Shown in pieces: positions 1-9,027 of a stretch of 15,138 nucleotides of DNA. How positions within the stretch are numbered: the first letter of the stretch is position 1; each line of letters opens with the position of its first letter. Below the pieces are notes generated by a model, which saw nothing but the letters and a program-made list of their open reading frames with translations, ran no database searches and was not told the origin of the DNA. The position numbers and the translations under genes were made by a program. Origin of the DNA: an uncultured Clostridia bacterium (GTDB lineage: Bacteria > Bacillota > Clostridia > Christensenellales > UBA1242); NCBI GenBank assembly GCA_937891595.1, contig CALATF010000055.1, positions 1-15,138 of the forward strand. The letters are read 5' to 3'.

Positions 1-3000
1 TTTTAATTAAATCTTCCTTAGCTGTAGATAAATCTTCTGCTTGGGCACTAAGTGCTTCATATCTTTCTAATAAATCTTTACAATCTTCAATAGCGTTAAC
101 GTTGATATAACCAAGTTTTGAAATATCTCTTTTTATTTTATTAATTTGAGTCATACCCTCTTTGATATCAAAATCTTCAACTTTAAATGGCAAGCATGAA
201 GCATAAGTTAACTCATAATCTTCAAATATTTTTTCTTGCATAGCTTCTATATCAGTATCAACTTTAGCTAGAGCCATCTCTTGTTGATATTTCTTTTCTT
301 GAACAACATTAATTTCTGACATTAATCTAGATTTATCTTCATCTAGCTGTTTAATTTGTTCTTGCAATAGTTGCTTTTTACCATCTAAAGAGCTTAACTT
401 AGTTTTAGCATCTTCAATTCCTTGCTTAGTTTCAGAGTCGTCCGACTGGTCGATTTGCGTGCTAACAATTTCTTCAATTCCTAAGATATTCTCTGTTACT
501 TTTTCTAAGTTTTCATTAATTTCAACTATATTAAAGTCTACTTGTTTAATATATGTGTCAAGTCTTTCAATTTCAGTACGTAATGAATTTAAATCACTAT
601 CTAAGGCAGTTTTATTAATTTTTAATTCGGTAATTTGATTTTGTAATTCATCTCTTTTGCTTCTAAGTGAAGCAAAAACTTTTTGATTATTTTCTATTTC
701 CTGTGAACTTCCTATTGATGAGTTCTCGTTATAACCTGAATTATTAATAGCATTAGTAATAACTTCTATTTTACTACTATAATTAATTTTTTCTTGGCTT
801 AAATTAATTCTTTCTTTATTAAGTTCATCAACATAAACACTTAATTGCTCTAAGTTTTGTGCTTGTTTAGCATTTTCTATTTGAGCTACAATTATCTTTT
901 CATTTAAAGAATATGATTCTTTTTGTAAAGTAGATAATTTTGATTCAGATTCTGTTTTCTTAACTTTTAATTCATTAAAATAGTTTGAAATTTTTATAAT
1001 TTGATTTGCAATATTTTCTATTTCATTATCTCTCATTAATAAGCTTGAAGATACTGCTTTTTTACTACCACCCGACATTGAACCCTGAGGATTAATAACT
1101 TCACCATCAAGGGTAACAATTTTAAATGAAAAATTTGCTTGACGAGCAAGGCTTACGGCGTTATCTATATTATCTACAATAACCGTTCTTCCTAAAAGAG
1201 ATTCAAAAATAGATTTTAAATTAGGTTCATATTTTATTACGTTTGAAGCGACTCCCAAAGTTTTGTTTTTTCTTACAATACTAGCTTCCACATCATTTAA
1301 TAATCTTATTTTCATAGAAGAAATAGGCAAGAAAGTTGCTCTACCTAAGCTATTTTGTTTTAAATAGTTAATTAAGAACTTTGTGTCTTCTTCATTTCTA
1401 GTAATAACATCTTGTACTGCTCCACCAAGAGCTACTTCTATTGCTGTTTCATAACCTTTAGGAATTGTCATACAAGAAGCAACAAGACCCACTATTTTTT
1501 CCTGTAATGCCTTATTATTTTTGCTATCTTGCATAAGACGTTTAACAGTATAGTTAAATCCTTCAAAGTCTTTTTGCATATCTTCTAAAACTTTTTTACG
1601 ATTTTGCAAAATTTGAATACTTGAAGTACTTTGGTTAATTTTATCATTAACTTCTTTTAAACTATTTTGAATGTTTGTTATATTTAATTGTAATTGTTCA
1701 TTTTCTTTTACTAATTTGCTATGAGTTTCTTCTGCTTTTCTAGAAACTTCAGTAGCTTCTTTTAAAGAACTTTCCTTTTCTTTAATTTTGCTTTGAAGAG
1801 TATAAATTCTACCTTCAATATCAGTAATATTATTTAAATAAGCTTCTTTTTGAGCTGTTAAAGCTGAAATATTAGACTTAATATCTGTCATTTTAGATAA
1901 CTCATCAATCATTTCTTTTTGCTTTTTTGAAGCTTCATCTTCGCTTGTTGTAAGCTCATCTACTATTTTTAAATATGCATCTGATAAATCTACTAATTTG
2001 TAATTAGTATCTTTTAACTGCGCTTCTTTTTCATTTTTTAAATCTTCATTTAATTTAATTAATTTAAGTGAATTATCTTTATTTAAAGATTCTTTTTCTA
2101 GTTCTTGAGTAAGATTATCTTTTTCTTCCGTTAAAAATCTTAATCTTTCCTTTAAAACATTAGTTTCACCCGCTCTTTTTTCAAGCTTAACAGTCATAGA
2201 TAAAATTTTATCGTTTAAATCTTGTAAATTTCTATCTATATTAGAAATTTCTTCCATTTTATTGTTATAACTAATGGTTGTTTGGTCAAAATTAGATTGT
2301 TTTAAATTAAGTTCTTCAGCGTAACCATCTATTTTAGTTTGAATAGCTTGTTTTGTGTCACTAGCTGAATCATACTGATAGATATATGCATTAACTTCTA
2401 AAGACTTTAGTTGTTCTTTAAATTCTAAATATAATTTAGCATTTTCGGCTTGTTTTTTCAAAGGGCCTAATTGACGTTCTTGTTCTGCCAAAACGTCTAA
2501 AGCTCTATTTAAGTTTTCCTGAGTTCTTTCAAGTTTTCTTTCTGCTTCAACTTTACGTTGTTTAAATTTTGAAATTCCAGCAGCATCTTCAAATATAGCA
2601 CGACGATTTTCTGGTTTTGCACTGATAATTTCTTCAACTTTACCTTGCCCGATAATTGAATAACCATCTTTACCTACGCCAGAGTCATGTAAAGCACTAG
2701 TAATATCTTTTAAACGGCAAGGAGTACCATTAATCATATACTCACTTTCGCCCGACCTATAAAGTTTACGAGTAAAAGACACTTCGTCAAAATCAAGGTT
2801 AAAAAACCTTTTTGAATTATCAAAGAACAAAGATACTTCACAATAAGACATGCTTTTGCGTTTTTCTGTGCCATTAAAAATAACATCTTGCATGCTATTA
2901 CCACGCAATAATTTTGTGCTTTGTTCACCCAAAACCCATCTTATAGCATCTGAAACGTTAGACTTGCCACATCCATTTGGGCCTACAATTCCGGTAATAC

Positions 3001-3073
3001 CTGGCTCAAATTTAATATCAAGCCTATCTGCAAACGATTTAAAACCTGCTAGTTCTATTTTCTTGAAGTTCAA
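1..3073 (-). CDS. smc: Chromosome partition protein SMC, C-terminus beyond the window
   Basis: ATPase of the SMC-ScpAB condensin complex, which organises and segregates the nucleoid. I read about 1,024 codons in one uninterrupted frame to the left edge. The family is about 1,190 residues, so roughly 160 residues are missing, including the ABC signature and Walker B of the C-terminal head. Visible parts are the N-terminal head with Walker A GPNGCGKS (residues 31-38), the SMC motif IIGQGKVEEI (about 140-149), a long coiled coil, a hinge ending in DGEVINPQGSMSGGSK (up to about 671), and the returning coil. The start is inferred to be TTG at 3073: it gives the family N-terminus (NFKKIELAGFKSFAD), has GAGGA 8 bases upstream, and no ATG lies between it and the in-frame stop at 3095-3097. 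It follows rnc by 30 bases, as in many Firmicutes. Walker A has Cys where most bacterial SMCs have Ser. Confidence 0.97.
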   Translation of the reverse strand, partial: MNFKKIELAGFKSFADRLDIKFEPGITGIVGPNGCGKSNVSDAIRWVLGEQSTKLLRGNSMQDVIFNGTEKRKSMSYCEVSLFFDNSKRFFNLDFDEVSFTRKLYRSGESEYMINGTPCRLKDITSALHDSGVGKDGYSIIGQGKVEEIISAKPENRRAIFEDAAGISKFKQRKVEAERKLERTQENLNRALDVLAEQERQLGPLKKQAENAKLYLEFKEQLKSLEVNAYIYQYDSASDTKQAIQTKIDGYAEELNLKQSNFDQTTISYNNKMEEISNIDRNLQDLNDKILSMTVKLEKRAGETNVLKERLRFLTEEKDNLTQELEKESLNKDNSLKLIKLNEDLKNEKEAQLKDTNYKLVDLSDAYLKIVDELTTSEDEASKKQKEMIDELSKMTDIKSNISALTAQKEAYLNNITDIEGRIYTLQSKIKEKESSLKEATEVSRKAEETHSKLVKENEQLQLNITNIQNSLKEVNDKINQSTSSIQILQNRKKVLEDMQKDFEGFNYTVKRLMQDSKNNKALQEKIVGLVASCMTIPKGYETAIEVALGGAVQDVITRNEEDTKFLINYLKQNSLGRATFLPISSMKIRLLNDVEASIVRKNKTLGVASNVIKYEPNLKSIFESLLGRTVIVDNIDNAVSLARQANFSFKIVTLDGEVINPQGSMSGGSKKAVSSSLLMRDNEIENIANQIIKISNYFNELKVKKTESESKLSTLQKESYSLNEKIIVAQIENAKQAQNLEQLSVYVDELNKERINLSQEKINYSSKIEVITNAINNSGYNENSSIGSSQEIENNQKVFASLRSKRDELQNQITELKINKTALDSDLNSLRTEIERLDTYIKQVDFNIVEINENLEKVTENILGIEEIVSTQIDQSDDSETKQGIEDAKTKLSSLDGKKQLLQEQIKQLDEDKSRLMSEINVVQEKKYQQEMALAKVDTDIEAMQEKIFEDYELTYASCLPFKVEDFDIKEGMTQINKIKRDISKLGYINVNAIEDCKDLLERYEALSAQAEDLSTAKEDLIK

Positions 3074-3103
3074 TTTAAATTTCCTCTTTATTTTTTAATT
3101 ATT

Positions 3104-3790
3104 TTACTCGCCTTTAATGACTTTTTTTAATGAAACTTTATCACTTAAAGCTAATTTAGCACAATCTATTTGTGCTTGTTTTTTTGTTGTATTCATGCTT
3201 CTTGAAACAAAAACATCATTAATATATATTTCGGCACAAAAAACACCAGGTTGTTGAGGCATTTCATAAGTAAAATAAACTAAATTAGCCCCCTTAACCT
3301 TTTGCACTTCTTCTTGTAAAAGAGATTTATAATCTAAATCTTTTTTCTTTATTGCTTTTTTAATATCTATAAATCTAAAGATAAATCTCTTTGCTTTTTC
3401 TAAGCTACTATCTAGATATATAGCCCCAACAAGACTTTCAAACAAATCTTCCTTTATAGACTTAGCTGGTTCTTGTTTATTAAAACTACTACCTAATAAT
3501 AAGTATTTATCAAGACCTAAAGCATCGATAATTCCACTTAGGTTATCGCTGTTTACCATTTTAGAACGCCATTTACTCATTTGACCTTCTTCGACATCAA
3601 AATTGTTGTAGAGATAATCAGCAACAGCAAAGTTTAATATAGAGTCGCCAAGATATTCTAACCTTTGATTGCTGGCTACCGCATTTTGGTTAGCATAAGA
3701 CGAGTGAGTAAAAGCTGTTTTTAAAATTTGTTTATCTTTAAAACCATAATGGATAATTCTTTCAATTTTTTTAATATCAAAATCAACCAT
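3104..3790 (-). CDS. rnc: Ribonuclease III
   Basis: Double-strand-specific endoribonuclease that processes rRNA precursors and structured mRNAs. The 228 residues are the normal length. The catalytic RNase III domain occupies about residues 5-140, with signature RLEYLGDSIL (43-52). Metal-ligand candidates are E45, D49, E68, D115 and E118. A C-terminal double-stranded RNA-binding domain (about 152-222) ends in KKQAQIDCAKLAL. One oddity is that the position matching E. coli Glu38, the first Glu of NERLEFLGD, is Gln42 here; the other acidic residues are kept. The ATG overlaps the end of plsX by 8 bases and has AGGAG 9 bases upstream inside plsX, which suggests translational coupling. The plsX-rnc-smc order resembles the Bacillus subtilis cluster, but fabD, fabG and acpP do not lie between plsX and rnc. 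Confidence 0.97.
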   Translation of the reverse strand: MVDFDIKKIERIIHYGFKDKQILKTAFTHSSYANQNAVASNQRLEYLGDSILNFAVADYLYNNFDVEEGQMSKWRSKMVNSDNLSGIIDALGLDKYLLLGSSFNKQEPAKSIKEDLFESLVGAIYLDSSLEKAKRFIFRFIDIKKAIKKKDLDYKSLLQEEVQKVKGANLVYFTYEMPQQPGVFCAEIYINDVFVSRSMNTTKKQAQIDCAKLALSDKVSLKKVIKGE

Positions 3791-4799
3791 TTACGCTATC
3801 TCCTATCTTATTTAATTCTTCTTCTATTATTTTGCTATATTCCTTATTGTGCAAAGTTCTTACTTGTTCAATACTTCTTAAATAAGCTAAAGTATCACTA
3901 GCTCCATGCCCCTTAACAACAAGTTTTTTTACACCTAAAAAAGCTGCACCGCCGTAATTATTATAATTTAAGTTAGCTTTTAGATTTTTAAAGGTTTTCT
4001 TCATAAACAAAGAACCTATTTTTGACCAGAAACTTGATTTAATTTCCTTTTTAAGTATATCTGTTACAAAGCCAACGGTTCCTTCAACAGACTTTAAAAG
4101 TATATTTCCATAAAAACCATCTGCAACAACAATGTCATAGTTTCCACTTAAAAAGTCCCTAGCTTCCATATTCCCAACAAAATTAATAGGCATTTTTTTA
4201 AGTTCTGCAAAACATTCATGGCAAAACTCATTGCCTTTCTTATCTTCTGTACCTATATTTAAAAGTGCTACTCTTGGGTTTTCAATATTAAACAATGCCT
4301 TTGCATAACTAGATGCTAACAAAGCAAAGTGACAAATATTAATAGGTTTGCAATCTATATTAGCACCAGAATCTATTAACATTACTTGCCCACCATTTTT
4401 TGTGGGTAAAATAGGACATAATGCAGGTCTTGAAATACCTTTAATTCTTCCTACTTTTAAAAAAGCACCTGTAAGAACTGCGCCTGTAGATCCACATGAA
4501 ACAAGACCTACAACGTCGTCATTTTGTTTTAATGTATCAAAAGCTTTAACTAAGCTTGAATTAGGTTTTGTTTTTACAGCTTCTGTTGGAACTTCTTCAT
4601 TTGTAATTACGTCTAAAGCATCAACAATTTCTATTCTATTTTTGTCATACTCATGTTTTGATAAAAGTTCATTCAGTTCGTTTTCCTTACCACATAAAAT
4701 TATATCAATATCTTCATATAAATTAATAGCTTTAATACTTGCTTCTACTGGTTGACTTGGTCCTAAATCATTGCCATAAGCATCTACAACTATTTTCAT
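3783..4799 (-). CDS. plsX: Phosphate acyltransferase PlsX
   Basis: Converts acyl-ACP and phosphate to acyl-phosphate, the donor used by PlsY for the first acylation of glycerol-3-phosphate in membrane phospholipid synthesis; a peripheral membrane enzyme. The 338 residues are close to B. subtilis PlsX (about 333). Family segments are the N-terminus MKIVVDAYGND (most members have DAMGGD), the CGSTGAVLTGA stretch near 103-113, LIDSGANIDCKP near 141-152, VVADGFYGNILLKS near 224-237, and the C-terminal YGGAAFLGVKKLVVKGHGASD. It is first in a unit with rnc and smc, driven by the promoter at 4826-4854. The ribosome site is a G-rich run (GGGGG) 6 bases before ATG. The gene is separated from rpmF, a frequent neighbour elsewhere, by the lysine unit. 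Confidence 0.96.
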   Translation of the reverse strand: MKIVVDAYGNDLGPSQPVEASIKAINLYEDIDIILCGKENELNELLSKHEYDKNRIEIVDALDVITNEEVPTEAVKTKPNSSLVKAFDTLKQNDDVVGLVSCGSTGAVLTGAFLKVGRIKGISRPALCPILPTKNGGQVMLIDSGANIDCKPINICHFALLASSYAKALFNIENPRVALLNIGTEDKKGNEFCHECFAELKKMPINFVGNMEARDFLSGNYDIVVADGFYGNILLKSVEGTVGFVTDILKKEIKSSFWSKIGSLFMKKTFKNLKANLNYNNYGGAAFLGVKKLVVKGHGASDTLAYLRSIEQVRTLHNKEYSKIIEEELNKIGDSVNG

Positions 4800-4825
4800 A
4801 TAAAACCCCCAATTTAAACTAAAAT

Positions 4826-4854
4826 ATTATACACAATAAAACAAATTTAAACAA
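4826..4854 (-). promoter_or_regulatory. Sigma-A promoter of plsX-rnc-smc
   Basis: On the minus strand, TTGTTT (4854-4849), a 17-base spacer and TATAAT (4831-4826). The start of transcription is expected near 4819, giving a leader of about 20 bases before the plsX ATG. The -35 box begins only two bases beyond the lysC terminator's U-tract, so the two units meet with almost no spacer. Confidence 0.75.
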
Positions 4855-4856
4855 AT

Positions 4857-4895
4857 AAAAAAAGCAACATATCACAAATTTATGTTACTTTTTTT
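4857..4895 (-). terminator. Intrinsic terminator of the lysine unit (after lysC)
   Basis: Perfect 14-bp inverted repeat (4882-4895 with 4857-4870) around an 11-base loop, with one G-U pair. Read on the minus strand, the core is AAGUAACAU paired with AUGUUGCUU, and the stem ends in a run of U. It lies 25 bases past the lysC stop. The plus-strand reading also ends in a T-run, but no plus-strand gene arrives here. The same stem core occurs in the sigF terminator. Confidence 0.88.
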
Positions 4896-4919
4896 AATTT
4901 TATATGCTTAATTATTATT

Positions 4920-6233
4920 TTAAAATAAAGAAGAATAAAGGGTTTTCATTGTTCTATCAAAATCTTTTTCATAAACACCAAATATAATTGATATTCCGCC
5001 AGCCCCTTTGTTTAAGGTTATTATTTCGGCATCTGATTTATAAATACTTTGAAAAACTTGATTTTCAACCCTTAAATCATTTTTTAGTAGATTTCCTACT
5101 ACTGAAATTAACGAAACGTTTTCTATAATTTCTAAATTATCTGGTTTAATTTTAGTATTAATTTCATCAATGATTTCTTTCAAATTTGTTGAATTTACAT
5201 AATAACTTTTAACAATTACTGAAATAGAATCAATGCTTGTTGGTATATGTTCAACAGAAATATTATGTTTCTTTAATATGGTTGCAATTTTTTCGATTAT
5301 ACCTAAACTTTCATTAACAGCAAATTTATCTATATGAATGATAGTAAAACCCTTTTGACCTGCAATACCCGTAAGCTTTGTATGCTTAATTTTTTTATTA
5401 TCTGGCATAATTAAACTTCCCTCGCAGGTAGGATTGAATGTATTTCTTAAATTTAATACAACATTATTTTCCCTTAAAAACCTAACACAATCTTGATGCA
5501 GTACATTAGCGCCCATATATGATAATTCTCTTAACTCGTGATAACTTAATTCACTAATTAAAGGAGGATTTGGGCAAATTCTTGGGTCAGCTGCTAAGAA
5601 ACCGTCAACATCTGTCCAGTTTTCATATACCTTAGCGTTGCTTATAGCTGAAACTATAGCCCCACTAACATCAGAACCTCCTCTTGTGAAAGTTTTAATT
5701 TTTCCTTTACAATCTATACCATAAAAGCCCGGGATAACATAATTTTTATTGTTTTGAATTAAAGATAAAAATTTTTGTTTTGTTGTATCCAACTCAACAG
5801 AACCATCGTTTGCAAAAGTGATAAAACTTGCAGCATCTAAAAATTCATAACCTAAAAATAATGAAATAACTTTGGCTGAAAAGAACTCCCCACGAGAAAC
5901 AATATAATCATAGCTCTTATGAGAAGATAAATTATCATTTAATTCTTCATAAAATGGGGTTAAATCAATATCAACACTTAAATCTTTTTTAATTTGTTCA
6001 AATCTGTCTTTAAAAAATTTAAAGCTTTGAGAATAATCTTCACCACTTTTAGATTTTTTATAGCAATCAATTAAACAATCAGTAATTTTTGTATCATCTT
6101 TTGTTCTTTTACCTGGGGCTGAAACAATTACAAAACGCTTATTATCGCCCAAAACTATTTCTTTAACTTTTCTTATGTTTTCAGAACTTGCTAGTGAAGT
6201 TCCACCAAATTTACAAACAATATTTTTGTTCAT
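4920..6233 (-). CDS. lysC: Aspartokinase (lysine-sensitive type inferred)
   Basis: Phosphorylates aspartate to aspartyl-4-phosphate, the first step of the aspartate pathway. The 437 residues suit the single-chain LysC/ThrA-type aspartokinases. The kinase domain has KFGGTS (8-13), SRGEFFSAK (113-121, aspartate-binding region), TFTRGGSD (181-188) and the nucleotide-binding stretch WTDVDGFLAADPR (206-218). About residues 300-437 form two ACT domains (for example GFTIIHIDKFAVNES and ENVSLISVVGNLLKND), the usual site of amino-acid feedback. AGGA lies just before the ATG, 31 bases after dapB. It is the last gene of the riboswitch-controlled unit and is followed by a strong terminator. Lysine as the allosteric effector is inferred from operon context; the sequence alone does not exclude threonine. 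Confidence 0.95.
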   Translation of the reverse strand: MNKNIVCKFGGTSLASSENIRKVKEIVLGDNKRFVIVSAPGKRTKDDTKITDCLIDCYKKSKSGEDYSQSFKFFKDRFEQIKKDLSVDIDLTPFYEELNDNLSSHKSYDYIVSRGEFFSAKVISLFLGYEFLDAASFITFANDGSVELDTTKQKFLSLIQNNKNYVIPGFYGIDCKGKIKTFTRGGSDVSGAIVSAISNAKVYENWTDVDGFLAADPRICPNPPLISELSYHELRELSYMGANVLHQDCVRFLRENNVVLNLRNTFNPTCEGSLIMPDNKKIKHTKLTGIAGQKGFTIIHIDKFAVNESLGIIEKIATILKKHNISVEHIPTSIDSISVIVKSYYVNSTNLKEIIDEINTKIKPDNLEIIENVSLISVVGNLLKNDLRVENQVFQSIYKSDAEIITLNKGAGGISIIFGVYEKDFDRTMKTLYSSLF

Positions 6234-6264
6234 TTTTCCTACCTATAATTCATTGTATTAAAAA

Positions 6265-7026
6265 TTAGTCAAAAAGGTTTTTCATTGTATAATATCCTGG
6301 TTCTTTTGTAGCTAAAAAAACTGTTGCTTTAACAGCACCGTCTACAAAACTTTCCCTAGAATATGCTTCATGAGTAATTTTAATTACTTCACTACCATTA
6401 TAAAATTCTATTTCGTGCTCTCCTGCTGCGCCACCACCACGAATAGCATGTATACCTATTTCTTGTGCTGAACGCATAGGTGAAGCTGGATTTCTACCAA
6501 AAACAAGTTCTGCATCTTTTCTTATATCAGTTACTTCTTGAGCAATCATAAATGCCGTACCGCTTGGAGCATCTTTTTTGCCTTTGTGATGTTTTTCAAT
6601 AATTTCAACATCCCAACCATCAAGCATTTTTGATGCTTGCTTTACTAAATTTAACATAACAAAAACGCCCGCACTCATATTTGATGATTTAAATATAGGA
6701 ATAATCTTGGAACTTTCTACAAGTTTTTTTTCTAATTCTTCGCTTAAACCAGTAGTCCCTATAACTAAAGCTTTTTTGTTTTCTACGCAAAAATCAATAA
6801 TGCCATTTGTTAATGAATGATGTGAAAAATCTACTACAATATCACAATTTTTAGATTGATTAATAGAGGAAAAGAAATTAATTTGAGGATATTGTTCCCT
6901 AAGAGCTGGTGCATTTTGTTCAAAAACATGCCCTTCTGTAACTTCAAAACCTTCTACATTAGATATTTTTTTGAAAATAGCTTGTCCCATTCTGCCATCA
7001 AAACCTATAATTAAAACTTTTTTCAT
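6265..7026 (-). CDS. dapB: 4-hydroxy-tetrahydrodipicolinate reductase
   Basis: NAD(P)H-dependent reduction of the DapA product to tetrahydrodipicolinate, the branch point toward diaminopimelate and lysine. The 253 residues are normal length. The N-terminal Rossmann motif is GFDGRMG (8-14), slightly unlike the usual GxxGRMG with a small third residue. VIGTTGLS spans 88-95 and SSNMSAGVFVMLNL 114-127. The catalytic and substrate-binding block is EKHHKGKKDAPSGTA (144-158). GGGGAG sits four bases before ATG. It lies 51 bases after dapA and 31 before lysC, all on one strand with no convincing terminator between, so it belongs to the lysine unit. Confidence 0.97.
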   Translation of the reverse strand: MKKVLIIGFDGRMGQAIFKKISNVEGFEVTEGHVFEQNAPALREQYPQINFFSSINQSKNCDIVVDFSHHSLTNGIIDFCVENKKALVIGTTGLSEELEKKLVESSKIIPIFKSSNMSAGVFVMLNLVKQASKMLDGWDVEIIEKHHKGKKDAPSGTAFMIAQEVTDIRKDAELVFGRNPASPMRSAQEIGIHAIRGGGAAGEHEIEFYNGSEVIKITHEAYSRESFVDGAVKATVFLATKEPGYYTMKNLFD

Positions 7027-7077
7027 TTTTTCTCCCCTTTTTAAAATTAAAAAACTATTCTTTAGTAAAAGCGTTAA

Positions 7078-7962
7078 CTAAAATTTAACACCATAATCTT
7101 TTAAACTTTTTTCTAAAACTATTTTATTTTTATCTTCTAATTCTGTTAATGGAAGTCTTACAGAACCATCACCAAAACCCATTAAAGCGCAAGCATATTT
7201 AACAGGGATAGGATTAACTTCAATAAACATATTTTTGTTTAACTCTAATAATTCTTCATGTCTAATTAAAGCTGAAGAATAATTATTATTTAAGCAATCA
7301 TCCATCATTTCTTTTACTTGTTTTGGTAAAGCGTTAGCAGTAACACTAATACAACCTAATCCACCAAGTGTCATGGTTACATAATTTAAACTATCTTCAC
7401 CTGAATAAATAGCAATTTTGTTTTTTAAAGATTTGCATAATGCTACAATTTGATTAATATTTCCACTTGCTTCTTTTATTCCCACAATTTCAGGAATTTC
7501 TGCAAGTTTAATTGCTGTTTCTGGATTAATATTTACACCTGTTCTACCTGGAACATTGTACGCTATAATAGGCATTTTAACTGCGTTAGCTATTGCTTCA
7601 TAGTGTTTAACAAGCCCGTTTTGAGTACATTTGTTGTAATAAGGTGTAACAATTAAAAGTGCATCAGCGCCATGTTCTTTTGCATATAAACTATCTTCTA
7701 TAACTTTTTGTGTATTGTTTCCACCTGTACCTATTATAAGTTTAGATTTATTTCCTATTAATTTTTTTGAAATTTCAATAACAGCATGTTTTTCTTCTGT
7801 TGTCATTGTAGATGGTTCACCTGTTGTACCAAGTACTACAATGGCATCTGTTTTATTTTCTAGTTGATAATTAATTAATTTTTCTAATGCTTCAAAATCT
7901 ACACCATTTTTATTAAAAGGAGTTATTAAAGCAACACCACTTCCTTTAAAACAATATTTCAT
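7078..7962 (-). CDS. dapA: 4-hydroxy-tetrahydrodipicolinate synthase
   Basis: Condenses pyruvate with aspartate semialdehyde, the committed step to diaminopimelate and lysine; a class I aldolase-type TIM barrel, usually tetrameric. The 294 residues are typical. LGTTGE (44-49) supplies the catalytic Thr pair, TPYYNK (106-111) the tyrosine at the subunit interface, YNVPGR (135-140) the catalytic Tyr and the Arg that binds the incoming aldehyde's carboxylate, and GIKEASGN (161-168) the Schiff-base Lys163. Its ATG shares one base with the asd stop (TAATG), and AAGGAAGG lies 9 bases upstream inside asd, so translation is probably coupled to asd. Confidence 0.98.
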   Translation of the reverse strand: MKYCFKGSGVALITPFNKNGVDFEALEKLINYQLENKTDAIVVLGTTGEPSTMTTEEKHAVIEISKKLIGNKSKLIIGTGGNNTQKVIEDSLYAKEHGADALLIVTPYYNKCTQNGLVKHYEAIANAVKMPIIAYNVPGRTGVNINPETAIKLAEIPEIVGIKEASGNINQIVALCKSLKNKIAIYSGEDSLNYVTMTLGGLGCISVTANALPKQVKEMMDDCLNNNYSSALIRHEELLELNKNMFIEVNPIPVKYACALMGFGDGSVRLPLTELEDKNKIVLEKSLKDYGVKF

Positions 7963-8963
7963 TACATTTTACCTTCCTTTTTAAATTGTAATATTTTTTC
8001 TAATATTTGTATAGCATTTGTAGCTGCACCTTTACGGATGTTATCTGCTACAACCCAAATATTTAAACCATTATCAACAGAAAAATCTCTTCTAATTCTT
8101 CCAACATATACCTCGTCTTTATTTTTACAAATACTTGGCATAGGATAAATATTATTTTTTGGGTCGTCCATAACAATAATATTTTCAAATTCTTCTAAAG
8201 CTTTATACACTTCACTCATTTCAAAAGATTTTTCAAATTCAATATTAATACTTTCACTATGGCAATCAAAAACAGGAACACGAACTGTAGTTGCTGTAAT
8301 TTTTAAATTTTCGTCATGCAATATTTTACGTGTTTCGAAAATCATTTTTTCCTCTTCTTTTGTATAACCATTATCCAAGAAATCATCAATATGAGGTAAT
8401 GTATTTGAAAAAATTTCATGAACAAATTTTTGAGGAGGCATTCCTTTAACGCCATTTTCTAAATCTAAATATCCCTTTTGACCTGCACCTGATACTGCTT
8501 GGTAAGTTGAATATACAATTCTTTTTATTTTAAATTTGTCATGCAAAGCCTTTAAAGGTAAAATTGCTTGAATAGTTGAACAGTTTGGATTTGCTATAAT
8601 GCCATTATTCCATAAAATATCTTCTGGGTTAACTTCAGGAACAACTAAAGGAATATCTTTATCTCTTCTCCAAGCACTTGAATTATCTATAACAATAGCC
8701 CCATGATTAGCAAAAATAGGTGCAAATTCTTTTGAAATACTTCCGCCAGCTGAAAATAACGCAAAATCTATTTTTTTATCAATTATATTTTCTTTTTTAA
8801 GTTCAATAATTTCATACTCTTTATTAAATAATTTTACTTTTTTACCTGCACTTCTACTACTTGCATATAGATAAAAATTATCAGCTTTAATGTTTCTTTC
8901 TTGCAATACTTGAATAAATTTATTGCCAACCATTCCGCTAGCGCCCACAACAGCTATATTCAT
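7962..8963 (-). CDS. asd: Aspartate-semialdehyde dehydrogenase
   Basis: Reduces aspartyl-phosphate to aspartate semialdehyde with NADPH, second step of the aspartate pathway. The 333 residues match the short Gram-positive type. The Rossmann motif is GASGMVG (7-13), NSSAWRR (94-100) is the conserved substrate and phosphate region, NPNCST (125-130) carries catalytic Cys128, and the QAVSGAG stretch follows. AGGAG lies 6 bases before ATG. The gene follows the dipeptidase gene by 64 bases and its stop overlaps dapA by one base. Confidence 0.97.
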   Translation of the reverse strand: MNIAVVGASGMVGNKFIQVLQERNIKADNFYLYASSRSAGKKVKLFNKEYEIIELKKENIIDKKIDFALFSAGGSISKEFAPIFANHGAIVIDNSSAWRRDKDIPLVVPEVNPEDILWNNGIIANPNCSTIQAILPLKALHDKFKIKRIVYSTYQAVSGAGQKGYLDLENGVKGMPPQKFVHEIFSNTLPHIDDFLDNGYTKEEEKMIFETRKILHDENLKITATTVRVPVFDCHSESINIEFEKSFEMSEVYKALEEFENIIVMDDPKNNIYPMPSICKNKDEVYVGRIRRDFSVDNGLNIWVVADNIRKGAATNAIQILEKILQFKKEGKM

Positions 8964-9027
8964 AAATAATCTCCTAATTAAAATATCAATTTTAAATATT
9001 CTATTCTCTTTTAATAAAAAATGCCAC

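Noticed and set aside
4348..4755. Plus-strand open frame of 135 codons
   Set aside because: Lies wholly opposite plsX, whose frame is clearly the coding one. The product looks like a shadow translation.
7027..7077. Possible attenuator between dapA and dapB (ACTA...TAGT then T-run)
   Set aside because: The stem is only four A/T-rich pairs, too weak for an intrinsic terminator.
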